Shown here: positions 35,898-44,307 of the stretch, one piece after another
How the letters are laid out: the number at the start of each line of letters is the position of its first letter
Numbering within the stretch: position 1 is the stretch's first letter
Assembly (NCBI RefSeq): GCF_004138135.1
Contig: NZ_RYFD01000002.1
Coordinates: forward strand, 1-64,000
DNA from: Candidatus Oscillochloris fontis
GTDB lineage: Bacteria > Chloroflexota > Chloroflexia > Chloroflexales > Chloroflexaceae
Direction: 5' to 3'
DNA: 64,000 bases
Made by a program: the position numbers and the translations under genes
The notes under the pieces: generated by a model
The model's database searches: none
Told to the model about the DNA's origin: nothing
The model's input: only the letters and a program-made list of their open reading frames with translations

Positions 35898-36725
35898 CTA
35901 CACGCGCTGACGCAAGATCGCCTTGACCAGCCAGAGCACCCCAAAGGAGACCACCAGCATGATCATGGCTAGGGTCAGCGCAAGATTGAGATCGAGTTCA
36001 AAGCCGAGGTAGATGGCGAGCGGCATGGTTTGGGTGCGACCGGGGAAGTTGCCCGCAAAGATGATCGTGGCCCCAAATTCACCCAACGCCCGCGCCCAGC
36101 TCATCACCAATCCACCCAAGAGAACGGGCCACGCCAGCGGTACGGTCATATAGCGAAAGACCTGCCACGGACTCGCGCCATCAATCTCGGCTGCATATTC
36201 AAGCTCGCGCTCGACGCCCGCAAAGGCCGAGATCGCCGTCTTGATATAGAAGGGGGCCGACACAAAGACCTGCGCCAAGACCACCGCCACGGTGGTGAAG
36301 GCGAGGCTAATCCCGATATCGTTGAGCCAGGAACCGAGCATGCCGCGCCGCCCAAAGGCCATGAGCAGGGCGATACCCGCCACCGAGGGCGGCAATACCA
36401 TCGGTAAATCAATCAGCGTGTCAATGAGACTGCGCCCGCGAAACTGATACCGCGCTAACAGATAGGCCAGGGGGGTTCCGAAGAGCAAACTCAGCGCGGT
36501 ACTCCACGCCGATGTGAATAGACTCAGGCTGATCGCTTGGCTCACCTCGCGGGCCACGAGGTGCTCAAGCATAACACGCAGATCCACCCGGAAGATGATC
36601 GCCAGGATGGGGAAGAGCAGGTAGGCCAGAATCGGCAGGCTGGCAAGCATCAGGCCGAGCGGCGCGAGATTGCTGAACCGCCATGTTGGGCGGGCGGTGA
36701 GGCGGAAGGCGGTGCTGCGTGCCAT
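35898..36725 (-). CDS. modB: molybdate ABC transporter permease
   Basis: A 275-residue permease with about six membrane helices. The diagnostic EAA loop is seen in EYAAEIDGASPWQVFRYMTVP, with ModB-type sequence also in LPMVLPPSVAGIALL and ALGEFGATIIFAGNFPGRT. It forms the molybdate or tungstate channel. The gene precedes modA on the minus strand. No modC ATPase gene is adjacent or elsewhere in the window, so the ATPase must be encoded elsewhere or shared. AAGGTG lies 6 bases before the ATG. Confidence 0.95.
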   Translation of the reverse strand: MARSTAFRLTARPTWRFSNLAPLGLMLASLPILAYLLFPILAIIFRVDLRVMLEHLVAREVSQAISLSLFTSAWSTALSLLFGTPLAYLLARYQFRGRSLIDTLIDLPMVLPPSVAGIALLMAFGRRGMLGSWLNDIGISLAFTTVAVVLAQVFVSAPFYIKTAISAFAGVERELEYAAEIDGASPWQVFRYMTVPLAWPVLLGGLVMSWARALGEFGATIIFAGNFPGRTQTMPLAIYLGFELDLNLALTLAMIMLVVSFGVLWLVKAILRQRV

Positions 36726-36807
36726 ACATTCACCTTTTGATTACTCATTTAATGAATATACGATACAAGAGAAAAGAGGATGTGTCAAGGGGGGATGAGC
36801 GCACAGA

Positions 36808-36886
36808 TTTTGACACAAAGACGGAGAGCCACAAAGCAATACAAATTCAGAAAGCTTTGCGCCTTGGCGTCTTTGCGTCAAAATAC
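36808..36886. repeat. family-2 core palindrome without terminal repeats
   Basis: TTTTGACACAAAGACGGAG on the left pairs with CTTTGCGCCTTGGCGTC and GCGTCAAAA on the right. The left arm has decayed. No GTTCAC ends are seen. It occupies the 163-bp gap upstream of modB, whose promoter should therefore lie in the AT-rich stretch 36730-36790. Confidence 0.65.
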
Positions 36887-36888
36887 CG

Positions 36889-37911
36889 TCAACCCCTTAT
36901 CCCGCGCTCGATCAACACCTGCTGCAACGCTGGCTCGATCTGGGCCTGGATACTGGGGTTGGCGTAGCCGATCCAGCCCACATCACTCTCGGTATCCAGC
37001 GGGGCATCCAGAGTCGCCCCGCGCTCATCGGTCAGGATGACCCCGGCCTTATAGGCGAGCATGATCGTCGCTAGATCGTAGGGATGGCAGCAGATCCCCA
37101 AGGCTTCGCCGCGCTGGGCGAGGTGCTGATCGAGCAGCGGGCGCAGGTCGGCCACAAAGCGATCATGACCGGCGATCAGTTCGTAGAGTTGACCGGCGCT
37201 AGAGATGTATTGATCCTCAAAGCAGTGGGCCTTACCCGGCTGCGGGGGGCCGAGCGTGGCGCGGATGAGTGCCTCGTCAATCGCGGCCAGTTCCTCGCGT
37301 GCTCCGGGGAAGAAGCGGCTGATCATGGCGAAGCCGTGGGCAATGCTGCTCGCCCGCGAGGGGCGGAGCCGAATCGGACTCTGGGTGTCAGTAAGGCGGT
37401 TGAAGCGTACCGCATGCAGCGGGCCATCGGCAAAGGCCCAGAGTTGGTCGCTGAGATGTTGCTTCACCAGCGGGATCTCGGTCTGTACCGCCAAGGCAAT
37501 GTCGGAGAGGCGCGTCGCGGGGCCACGATTGGGCGCGATGCCGGTGAGAATCCAGGCGCTGCGCTTCTGGTACATGAGGCCACGGGTGCCATCAATCGGA
37601 TCAACTAGCACCCGAATCTGGGCTGCCGCCGCGTCGCTGCCGTGGGGCAACACCACGTAGCCGCCGGGGAGACCCTCGGCGACCAGCACCAGCGGCCACG
37701 TGGGAGCCACCCGTTGGGCGAAGAACTCGACCAACAACTCCTCGCTGACCCGATCAATCGCGTAGATGGTATCACCCGCCTGGTCATCCTCGACCACATC
37801 GGCCAGATCGTCCACCGCGCTGCGTTCGCACGAATCGATCACGGCGGCACGAATCTGGGCGTGGAGATCGAGGATCAGTGACAAGAGGCGCTCAGGATTG
37901 TGGATAGGCAT
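36889..37911 (-). CDS. inositol monophosphatase-family phosphatase
   Basis: A 340-residue protein. The metal-binding signature VDPIDGTRG (D104, D107) and the upstream glutamate in LVAEG (E79) mark the inositol monophosphatase / FBPase / CysQ superfamily. The last family motif, normally WD, is represented by HPYDLATIMLAYKAGG-like sequence (CCHPYDLATI), so the final metal Asp is kept although Trp is lost. It is longer than typical SuhB (about 265), with a roughly 60-residue insert around 160-240. Phosphatase activity on a sugar, inositol or nucleotide phosphate is likely; the substrate is undetermined. The gene follows osmC after 8 bp and forms an operon with it. Confidence 0.85.
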   Translation of the reverse strand: MPIHNPERLLSLILDLHAQIRAAVIDSCERSAVDDLADVVEDDQAGDTIYAIDRVSEELLVEFFAQRVAPTWPLVLVAEGLPGGYVVLPHGSDAAAAQIRVLVDPIDGTRGLMYQKRSAWILTGIAPNRGPATRLSDIALAVQTEIPLVKQHLSDQLWAFADGPLHAVRFNRLTDTQSPIRLRPSRASSIAHGFAMISRFFPGAREELAAIDEALIRATLGPPQPGKAHCFEDQYISSAGQLYELIAGHDRFVADLRPLLDQHLAQRGEALGICCHPYDLATIMLAYKAGVILTDERGATLDAPLDTESDVGWIGYANPSIQAQIEPALQQVLIERGIRG

Positions 37912-37919
37912 GCAACCCC

Positions 37920-38453
37920 CTAGCCAACTCGTTCGACCCGCCCCGCCACCTGAAGCGGGGTGGTCAGCGCCAGCAACACCGGGCAGAGGCGGGCAATCTC
38001 GCTCTGGATAAAGGCCATCTCAGCATCATCCACCGCCCCAACGAAGCGCAGCGTATAGCCGATATTGCTCGGTGGCACCAGCGCCTCCGGGGTCACATCG
38101 AGAGTGCCTCGATAATCGAGTTGGCCCGTCACTTCCACCTCAAACTGCTCAAAGACCACCCCTCGGTCAGCGGCGATCACCATTGCGGAATGAGCCAGAC
38201 AACTCGCCAACGCCCCCAGGAGCAATTCGGGCGCACTCGGCCCCAGGCCATACCCGCCCAACACCGCCCCGGCATCGGTGACCACCATATGATCCCGGAT
38301 GCGGATCGGGCGCACCCCGGAGCCTGCCGCGACCGTCACCGAGGCGCGCAGGGGCGTCGGGCCAGCATCGGAGGCGCGCAGTTGCTCGCGGTAGGCATCC
38401 ACTAATTCGCGCTTGCGCTCCAAATATTCGGGAAGATTCCAGGTGGCTGGCAT
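37920..38453 (-). CDS. OsmC/Ohr-family peroxiredoxin-like protein
   Basis: A 177-residue protein of the OsmC fold. The two redox cysteines can be placed as C85 (GALASCLAHS) and C157 (ARLCPVL), the usual spacing for the family. OsmC/Ohr proteins reduce organic hydroperoxides with thiol or lipoyl reductants. An N-terminal extension of about 30 residues (EYLERKRELVDAYREQL) is helical and less typical. AGAAGGAG precedes the ATG by about 7 bases. It is first in a two-gene operon with the phosphatase and divergent from the parvulin gene. Confidence 0.9.
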   Translation of the reverse strand: MPATWNLPEYLERKRELVDAYREQLRASDAGPTPLRASVTVAAGSGVRPIRIRDHMVVTDAGAVLGGYGLGPSAPELLLGALASCLAHSAMVIAADRGVVFEQFEVEVTGQLDYRGTLDVTPEALVPPSNIGYTLRFVGAVDDAEMAFIQSEIARLCPVLLALTTPLQVAGRVERVG

Positions 38454-38590
38454 AGAGGTTCTCCTTCTTCAAGATGCGTGCATGGTGCTGATTGTAGTCC
38501 AAGCGTAAGCGATGAGCAATATTGGCCATGCCCGCGCAGAATATGGTACGATACCCGCACGGATCCATCCATACCCACGAGGAGAGAACG

Positions 38591-39679
38591 GTGACCGACC
38601 CGCACTCCAGCGATGCGCACGAGACGCACTCGACTGAGCCAGATGACCAGAGACTATCCGACACTGAAGACTATCGGGATGAGCCGCTACGTAGTGGGAG
38701 TGCAGGTAACCGCCGCCTCCTGGTTCTGATCGGTTCACTCCTGCTCTTACTCGCTATTGGTGGTGGGGTTGTTGCCACGGTGATGCCACCGGCGGCAGCC
38801 ACGCCAGCGGTGAATAACCCCGCTGTTAGCTTGCCGACCTCCAACCTGCCCACCGCCCTACCCTTGCCGCAAGCCATCGGTGACGTAACCAGTACCGAAC
38901 CCGTAGCTCAAATTGGTGATACCGCCATTACTCGTGGCGACTTTGTACGCACCTACCAGCCCGGTGATGATCCCAGCGCAGTGCTGAAGCAACTGATTCA
39001 AGTAGAACTGTTGCTCCGCCAAGCCGAGATCGAAGGCGTGACGGTGGATGCCAGCGAGCTTGATGCTGAAATCGCGGCGATTAAGGGCAGTGTCGCGAGC
39101 GAGGAAGAGTTTGCTGCCATGCTCGCCGCCAACCAGATCGAGTCCGAAGAGGCGATGCGCGTCGTGATTGAGCGCAACATGCTGATTGATAAGATGGTAC
39201 TCAGCCACACCACGATGGAGCAGGTGCATGCGCGCCACATCCTGCTCAGTACCACCGAAGAGACCGTTGAGGCCCGTAAGGCTGAAGCAGAAGCCTTGCT
39301 GACCCAACTCCAAGGCGGTGCCGACTTCGCCCAAATCGCTGCCGAAAAGTCGGAAGACCCCGGCTCGAAAGAGAATGGTGGCGATCTTGGTTGGGCTGGG
39401 CGCGGCATGTTCGTCGAGCCATTCGATGCTGCGGTCTTTAGTATGCAAAAAGACGAGATCCGCCTCGTCCAGACCGACTTCGGCTGGCATATCATCCAGG
39501 TGATTGATCCGCCCGAAGTGCGCCCGCTCGATAGCTCTGATCTGCTGGGCACAATGGCCGGCCAGCAGGCATTTACCGAGACCTTTATGTCCTGGCTCAA
39601 TCAGATCTATACCGATGCCGAGCAGAAGAACGAGATCACCATCTTGATGACCAATGAACAATTGGTAAGTCAGCCGTAA
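38591..39679 (+). CDS. membrane-anchored parvulin-type peptidyl-prolyl isomerase (PpiC/PrsA-like)
   Basis: A 362-residue protein. A charged cytoplasmic N-terminus leads to one membrane helix (about 39-60), a Pro/Ala-rich linker, a SurA/PrsA-like helical chaperone region (about 100-210), and a parvulin domain (about 213-310) with HARHILLST, GADFAQIAAEKSEDP, GGDLGWAGRGMFVEPF and GWHIIQV. It would assist folding of secreted proteins at the outer face of the membrane. GTG 38591 is chosen over the upstream ATG 38522 because AGGAG sits 6 bases before it and the extra 23 residues overlap the promoter (TGGTACGAT at 38545-38553). Confidence 0.88.
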   Translation: MTDPHSSDAHETHSTEPDDQRLSDTEDYRDEPLRSGSAGNRRLLVLIGSLLLLLAIGGGVVATVMPPAAATPAVNNPAVSLPTSNLPTALPLPQAIGDVTSTEPVAQIGDTAITRGDFVRTYQPGDDPSAVLKQLIQVELLLRQAEIEGVTVDASELDAEIAAIKGSVASEEEFAAMLAANQIESEEAMRVVIERNMLIDKMVLSHTTMEQVHARHILLSTTEETVEARKAEAEALLTQLQGGADFAQIAAEKSEDPGSKENGGDLGWAGRGMFVEPFDAAVFSMQKDEIRLVQTDFGWHIIQVIDPPEVRPLDSSDLLGTMAGQQAFTETFMSWLNQIYTDAEQKNEITILMTNEQLVSQP

Positions 39680-39704
39680 CCTCTCTTCACAATCGCCCCC
39701 CATG

Positions 39705-39788
39705 CATCAGGTAGGGGCGAAGCATCGCCCGCCAACCTCGTTCGGGTTCGCCGAACTACATGGAGGGCGATGCTTCGCCCCTACGGGC
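39705..39788. repeat. family-3 inverted repeat (GTAGGGGCGAAGCATCGCCC)
   Basis: GTAGGGGCGAAGCATCGCCC at 39710 is matched by the exact inverted arm GGGCGATGCTTCGCCCCTAC ending at 39784. The loop contains CCAACCTCGTTCGGGTTCG, as in the tandem array at 53.0 kb. It is non-coding, between the parvulin and VWA genes. A 15-bp direct repeat TTTGCGCACACCCCT follows at about 39834-39864. Confidence 0.8.
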
Positions 39789-39872
39789 CGATGGGGAAAC
39801 CCGACAATGTGTGGAGCGAGCATGGTGGCGCAATTTTGCGCACACCCCTTTGCGCACACCCCTTTTGAGTGC

Positions 39873-39878
39873 TACAGT
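39873..39878 (+). promoter_or_regulatory. -10 box for a probably leaderless VWA gene
   Basis: TACAGT at 39873-39878 ends exactly 7 bases before the ATG at 39886, with no ribosome site between. The geometry equals that of the TACAAT boxes before the genes starting at 12373 and 16568. Confidence 0.45.
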
Positions 39879-39885
39879 ATGAGAC

Positions 39886-42690
39886 ATGATGCTCTCATTC
39901 ATCACGCCATCAGCGCTCTGGGCGCTGCTACTTCTTCCGCTTCTGTGGGGGCTGGCATGGCTTACCCGGCGGATGAATCTGGCCCGCTTGGGCCGAGTGC
40001 GCTATGGCCTGCTCCTGCTGCTACGCAGTGTGATGCTGCTGGCGCTGATCTTAGCTCTAGCGGGTACCCAGATCGTGCGAGCAGTGCAAGAGACTGCCGT
40101 CATCTTTCTGGTTGATGGGAGTGATTCTTTCGCTCCGGCGCTGCGCCAGCAAGCGCTGGAGTATCTCAATACCGCATACGCCAGCGCCCAACCCGACGAT
40201 CAAGCTGGGGTGGTAGTCTTTGCCGGGACAGCGGCGGTGGAGCGTGCCCCCGCCCCCGCCACCCCACTGACGCGCTTCACCTCGCTGGTGCCGGGGGGGC
40301 GCACCGATATTGCCGCCGCGATCCAACTGGGGTTGGCGCTGCTCCCTGCCGATGCTCAAAAACGCCTCGTGCTGCTCTCTGATGGCGGTGAAAATACGGG
40401 GCGCGCCGCCGATGCTGCACGCCTCGCCGCGCTGCGCGGGGTGCCGATTGAGGTCGTCCCGCTCACCGGTGCGGATGGCGCAGATGTGATGCTGACAACC
40501 CTACTGACCCCCGCCTCGGCACGGGAGAACCAGCGCATCCCGTTGCGCCTGCGCGTCCAGAGTAGTGTCGCTGGCCCCGCCACGATCACCGTCTTTGGCG
40601 ATGGGCAACTCATTGCCACACAAGAGATCGATCTACCTGTTGGCTCCAGCGATTTCGTGCTGGATGTCCCATCTGGAGCCGCCGGATTCCGCCGCTTTGA
40701 GGCGCGTATCGAGGCTCCCGCCGATACCCAACCGCTCAACAATCGCGCCGCCGCCTTTACGCTGGTCGAAGGGCCACCGCGTATCCTCTTGGTGGCTACG
40801 CTGCCCGAACGCGCAGCACCGCTCCAAGCGGTGCTACTCGCGGCTGGGTTGCGGGTTGACGCGATCCTTCCCAACCAGATCCCCGCCGATCAGGTGCGCT
40901 TGCGTGACTATGCCGCCGTGGTGCTGGTGGATGTACCGGAGTTGCAGGTGAGTAGTAGTGTCCAAAGTGCGCTGCTTAGCTATGTGCGCGACCACGGGGG
41001 CAGCCTCGCGATGATCGGCGGCAGCGAGTCGTTTGGGGCGGGAGGCTGGCGACGCTCCCCACTCGCTCCGGCGCTGCCGGTGGAACTCGATCCCCCCAAC
41101 CGCGACGAGCGCCCCGATTTGGGCCTCGCGCTGGTGATTGATCGTAGTGGCAGCATGATGGATATTGTGAGTGGCACCCGTACCCGCCTCGATCTGGCGA
41201 AAGAGGCGGTCTATCAGGCGACTCTGGGCCTGGATACCAACGACCAACTCGGTGTCTTTGTCTTTGATGAGCAGGCCCAAACCGTGCTGGAGATGCAGAA
41301 GCTGCCCGATATTGTTCAGATTGAGACCGTGCTGAGTGGCGTGAGTGAAGGGGGCGGGACGAACATCCGCAGTGGGATCGCGCTGGCTGCCGATGCGATG
41401 CGTAGCGTTGATGCCAAGATCCGCCATGTCATTCTGCTCACCGACGGGCAGGCCGATGATAATTATGCCGATCTGATTGATCAGATGCGTGCTGATGGGG
41501 TAACGATCACGATTGTGGCGGTGGGCGATCAGACCAACCCGCTCTTGCAGGCGATTGCCCAACGCGGTGGTGGTGCCTACTACCGAGTGTCGGGCGCAGC
41601 CGATGTACCCCAGATCTTCCTCGCCGAGACGGTGCGGGTAGCCAAGCGCGATCTGGTGGAAGAGACCTTTACCCCGGCGGTGGCGCTGGCCGCACCGCCA
41701 GTGCGCGATCTGTCGGCGTTGCCCGCACTGTATGGCTATAACGCCACGACACCCCGCGATTCGGCACGTACCCTGCTGGTTGCCCCCGATGGCTCACCGA
41801 TTCTGGCCGTCTGGCAGTATGGGTTAGGGCGCACCTTAGCTTGGACAAGTGACCTGAAGGGGCAATGGGCCAAGGATCTGATCACCTGGAGCGAGTTCCC
41901 CACGCTGGCCACGGGGATGATTGATGCGCTCTTACCGCCGATCAGCAATGAAGTGTTGAGCCTGGAGAGCATGAGCGATGGGCCACAGGCGATTCTGAAC
42001 CTCTACATCAGTGGGAATGATCGCGTGCCTCAGACTGGGGCCGAGATTGTGGGCCAGTTGGTTGATCCCGCCGGAGAATCAACCAGCCTGAGTTTCACCC
42101 AGGTTGGCCCCGGACACTACCGCGCCGTCACGGCAGCAGAGATCCCCGGAGCCTATCTGGCCAGGGTGGTTGCGCTCGATGGCGACGGTCAACCGTTGGG
42201 ATCTGCCAGCGGGGGGTTAGTGGTGAGCTACTCGCCAGAATATGGGCTACGCCGCAGTGATCCGGCCCTCCTCAATGATCTAGCCACACTCACGGGAGGC
42301 CGAATCAACCCACCCGCTGAGAGCCTCTTTAGCCCCACCGACCAACGGGTTGGCCAGGTGCGCGAGATCGCCTTGCCACTGATCTGGTTGGCACTGGCCC
42401 TGTTACCCTTCGACATCGCCCTGCGGCGGCTCTTCCTGCGGCGCGAACATCTCCCACACATCATTCGTCGCCCGGTTCCAGTCCCCGTTCATGCCGATGA
42501 TGTCGGCATGGCCCGCCTCCAAGCAGCGCGGGCACGCACCCGCCGTCCAAGCAGCCCGCCACCACCCATACCGCCGGTCGTAGCAACTCCGCCACCTGTG
42601 CAGGCAGCGCCGCCATCCGCGCCACCTGCGCCGCCATCCGCCGATTCGATAGAGAGCCTCCTCGCCGCCAAACGCCGCCGAGGAGGATAA
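39886..42690 (+). CDS. membrane protein with two von Willebrand factor A domains
   Basis: A 934-residue protein. Two N-terminal helices (about 5-28 and 40-62) and one near residue 830 (IALPLIWLALALLPFDIAL) anchor it. The first VWA domain (about 70-225) has MIDAS DGSDS (77-81). A glutamine-amidotransferase-like region follows (about 300-400, RILLVATLPERAAPLQAVLL). The second VWA domain (about 410-590) has MIDAS DRSGS (about 419) and its GTN loop. The tail is Pro/Ala-rich. This layout is common for Chloroflexota and other bacterial BatA-like or DUF1355-like proteins of unknown role; moxR or other bat genes are not next to it. ATG 39886 is directly followed by a second ATG. Confidence 0.85.
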   Translation: MMLSFITPSALWALLLLPLLWGLAWLTRRMNLARLGRVRYGLLLLLRSVMLLALILALAGTQIVRAVQETAVIFLVDGSDSFAPALRQQALEYLNTAYASAQPDDQAGVVVFAGTAAVERAPAPATPLTRFTSLVPGGRTDIAAAIQLGLALLPADAQKRLVLLSDGGENTGRAADAARLAALRGVPIEVVPLTGADGADVMLTTLLTPASARENQRIPLRLRVQSSVAGPATITVFGDGQLIATQEIDLPVGSSDFVLDVPSGAAGFRRFEARIEAPADTQPLNNRAAAFTLVEGPPRILLVATLPERAAPLQAVLLAAGLRVDAILPNQIPADQVRLRDYAAVVLVDVPELQVSSSVQSALLSYVRDHGGSLAMIGGSESFGAGGWRRSPLAPALPVELDPPNRDERPDLGLALVIDRSGSMMDIVSGTRTRLDLAKEAVYQATLGLDTNDQLGVFVFDEQAQTVLEMQKLPDIVQIETVLSGVSEGGGTNIRSGIALAADAMRSVDAKIRHVILLTDGQADDNYADLIDQMRADGVTITIVAVGDQTNPLLQAIAQRGGGAYYRVSGAADVPQIFLAETVRVAKRDLVEETFTPAVALAAPPVRDLSALPALYGYNATTPRDSARTLLVAPDGSPILAVWQYGLGRTLAWTSDLKGQWAKDLITWSEFPTLATGMIDALLPPISNEVLSLESMSDGPQAILNLYISGNDRVPQTGAEIVGQLVDPAGESTSLSFTQVGPGHYRAVTAAEIPGAYLARVVALDGDGQPLGSASGGLVVSYSPEYGLRRSDPALLNDLATLTGGRINPPAESLFSPTDQRVGQVREIALPLIWLALALLPFDIALRRLFLRREHLPHIIRRPVPVPVHADDVGMARLQAARARTRRPSSPPPPIPPVVATPPPVQAAPPSAPPAPPSADSIESLLAAKRRRGG

Positions 42691-42735
42691 GTCCGCTTGT
42701 CGTACCGTGCGATCTGCCAAGCAGGAGGAACGATC

Positions 42736-43248
42736 ATGAACACCGACTACTACATCAACCGCATGGAACTGAGTGCGCCTTTAATTGTCGCCATGATCCA
42801 AGACATGAGCGCCGAGCAACTACGCTGGCGCCCCGGCCCTGATGCTTGGTCGGCATTAGAGGTGCTCTGCCACCTGTACGACGAGGAGTGCGAGGATTTT
42901 CGGGTGCGAATTGATTACACCCTGAACCATCCGGGTGAAGCATTCCCCCCGATTGATCCGTTGGGGTGGGTAACCGCCCGCCACTACCAGGATCGTAACC
43001 CGGAAGAGGTACTCGAAGCATGGCTGACTGAACGCCGCCAATCTATTGAGTGGCTACGTAACCTGAATACGCCCGACTGGGGCTTGCGCTGTAGCGACCC
43101 GCATCTGCATGATCTGCGCACCGGAGATTTCCTGACTGCCTGGGCCGGCCACGATCTGCTCCACCTACGCCAGTTGGCCGAACTTCAGTGGGCCTACCAA
43201 GCCTATCAGGCCGCACCCTATTTCCCCGATTATGCTGGTGATTGGTAG
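42736..43248 (+). CDS. DinB/YfiT-family four-helix metalloprotein
   Basis: A 170-residue protein of the DinB-like four-helix bundle. The metal His ligands are visible in LEVLCHLYDEE and in AGHDLLHLRQLAEL (two His four residues apart). ALTxDQLRWRP-type sequence near the N-terminus (AEQLRWRPGPDAWS) is typical. Family members are often thiol-dependent transferases or stress proteins; the substrate here is not known. ATG 42736 is chosen since AGGAGGA lies 8 bases before it; an in-frame upstream start at 42697 lacks this. It follows the VWA gene by 45 bp on the same strand. Confidence 0.85.
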   Translation: MNTDYYINRMELSAPLIVAMIQDMSAEQLRWRPGPDAWSALEVLCHLYDEECEDFRVRIDYTLNHPGEAFPPIDPLGWVTARHYQDRNPEEVLEAWLTERRQSIEWLRNLNTPDWGLRCSDPHLHDLRTGDFLTAWAGHDLLHLRQLAELQWAYQAYQAAPYFPDYAGDW

Positions 43249-43252
43249 AGCC

Positions 43253-43294
43253 CAACCAGTACGTTGAGGGCGGTAGCCCTCAACGTACTGGTTG
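43253..43294. repeat. perfect 19-bp inverted repeat with GGTA loop
   Basis: CAACCAGTACGTTGAGGGC, loop GGTA, then the exact reverse complement. It begins 4 bases after the DinB stop. No T-run follows on the plus strand, so it is not a canonical intrinsic terminator, but it may still end or protect the DinB message. The rest of the 289-bp gap to 43538 holds a decayed CTTCGGGGGAGGC fragment of the repeat families, a GGGGTGA...TCACCCC hairpin and AT-rich promoter-like sequence (TATAAT at 43395-43400). Confidence 0.7.
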
Positions 43295-43537
43295 AGCCGC
43301 GCTCGATATCCTCTTTTTCACTAGAAAGCTTCGGGGGAGGCAAGCCCATTTGGGGTGAGTTTTTTCACCCCTATCTTTTTTTAGATCCACGTCGTATAAT
43401 ACGGTTCACGGCTACTCATCGTTGCCATCACCCACGTTTTTGACACACAGCGTCATGCAACCCAACACCCAGGGGTAGGCTGCGCGTATATAGAATCGAA
43501 CCTTGACAAACCACCAGGAATCAAGAGGAGGTGTGTG

Positions 43538-43807
43538 ATGGCAACGCTTGAAGAGATCCGCCGTGATGTACGTCAACTCCCCCCGGTTGATCAAATTCAG
43601 TTGATCCATGAACTACTGCGCGAACTTCAATTGAACTATCACATCAGTACTGAAGAAGCACCAACGATCAGTACTGCCCCACCGATTACTCGGCTGAACA
43701 ACCTCGCCTCGGATTTCTGGTCGGCACATGAGGCGGCTGAAGAACCACATAACTGCTTTGTGCCTAGCCGTAATCGCGGGCTGAAGGAACGGGCGGTTGG
43801 TTCGTAG
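43538..43807 (+). CDS. small hypothetical protein, possibly antitoxin-like
   Basis: An 89-residue protein with a very strong ribosome site (GAGGAGG 6 bases before ATG 43538). Residues 1-33 (ATLEEIRRDVRQLPPVDQ...LIHELLREL) form an amphipathic helical pair resembling the N-termini of small addiction-module or DUF2281-like proteins. The rest is low in structure signals. No toxin partner is adjacent: the next gene is the convergent J-domain protein. The good ribosome site and clear start support a real gene; the function is unknown. Confidence 0.6.
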   Translation: MATLEEIRRDVRQLPPVDQIQLIHELLRELQLNYHISTEEAPTISTAPPITRLNNLASDFWSAHEAAEEPHNCFVPSRNRGLKERAVGS

Positions 43808-43851
43808 ACTTACCGTTCGTGGTGCAGGGGGAAAGACGTTGTGAGGCCAGC

Positions 43852-44295
43852 CTAGTGCATAAGGCGATCCAGCGTGGCATTCCATGCCTTCATACGATCA
43901 GGATTCCCGCCCACATCTGGATGATGGAGGCGGGCCATCGCCTTACGGATCGCATTGATCTCATCTTCGCTGAGATGGCCAGATAGCCGCGTCAGATCAA
44001 GGTGGGGATCATGTTCAGGCTCGGCAGTCAGGCCAGCCGCGAGACGTTGCGCACGATGACGCCACATATCACGGTCGTTGGTGAGTACCATATTCTCGCG
44101 CATCGTCTCCGAGAGGGTGTTGACCATCTTGGCATGTGCCCGTTGCGCCTCGGTAACCGCAGCTAACGCCTTCTCAAGTTGGCGACGCAGGCTGCGGTTC
44201 TGGACATGGGCCTCGTTCAATTCGTTGCGCAGCAGCGTATATTCACGCTGGCTCACACCTTCATCAGGTGGTGGTAGATCATTAGATGAAAGCAC
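43852..44295 (-). CDS. coiled-coil protein with a C-terminal J-domain-like segment
   Basis: A 147-residue protein. Residues 15-90 are a strongly heptad-like coiled coil (LLRNELNEAHVQNRSLRRQL onward). Residues 105-147 look like the second half of a DnaJ domain: EDEINAIRKAMARLHHPDVGG with the HPD tripeptide at 125-127, then NPDRMKAWNATLDRL. The HPD loop is what stimulates Hsp70 ATPase in J-proteins, so a role as a minimal Hsp70 recruiter is possible. It lies 12 bp downstream of the large hybrid kinase gene and is the last gene of the signalling cluster. A chaperone role is inferred only from the motif. Confidence 0.7.
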   Translation of the reverse strand: MLSSNDLPPPDEGVSQREYTLLRNELNEAHVQNRSLRRQLEKALAAVTEAQRAHAKMVNTLSETMRENMVLTNDRDMWRHRAQRLAAGLTAEPEHDPHLDLTRLSGHLSEDEINAIRKAMARLHHPDVGGNPDRMKAWNATLDRLMH

Positions 44296-44307
44296 GTAAT
44301 CTCCGGT

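Noticed and set aside
43538-43807. Toxin-antitoxin pair
   Set aside because: Only the antitoxin-like small frame is present; no toxin-sized partner frame lies in the adjacent spacers.
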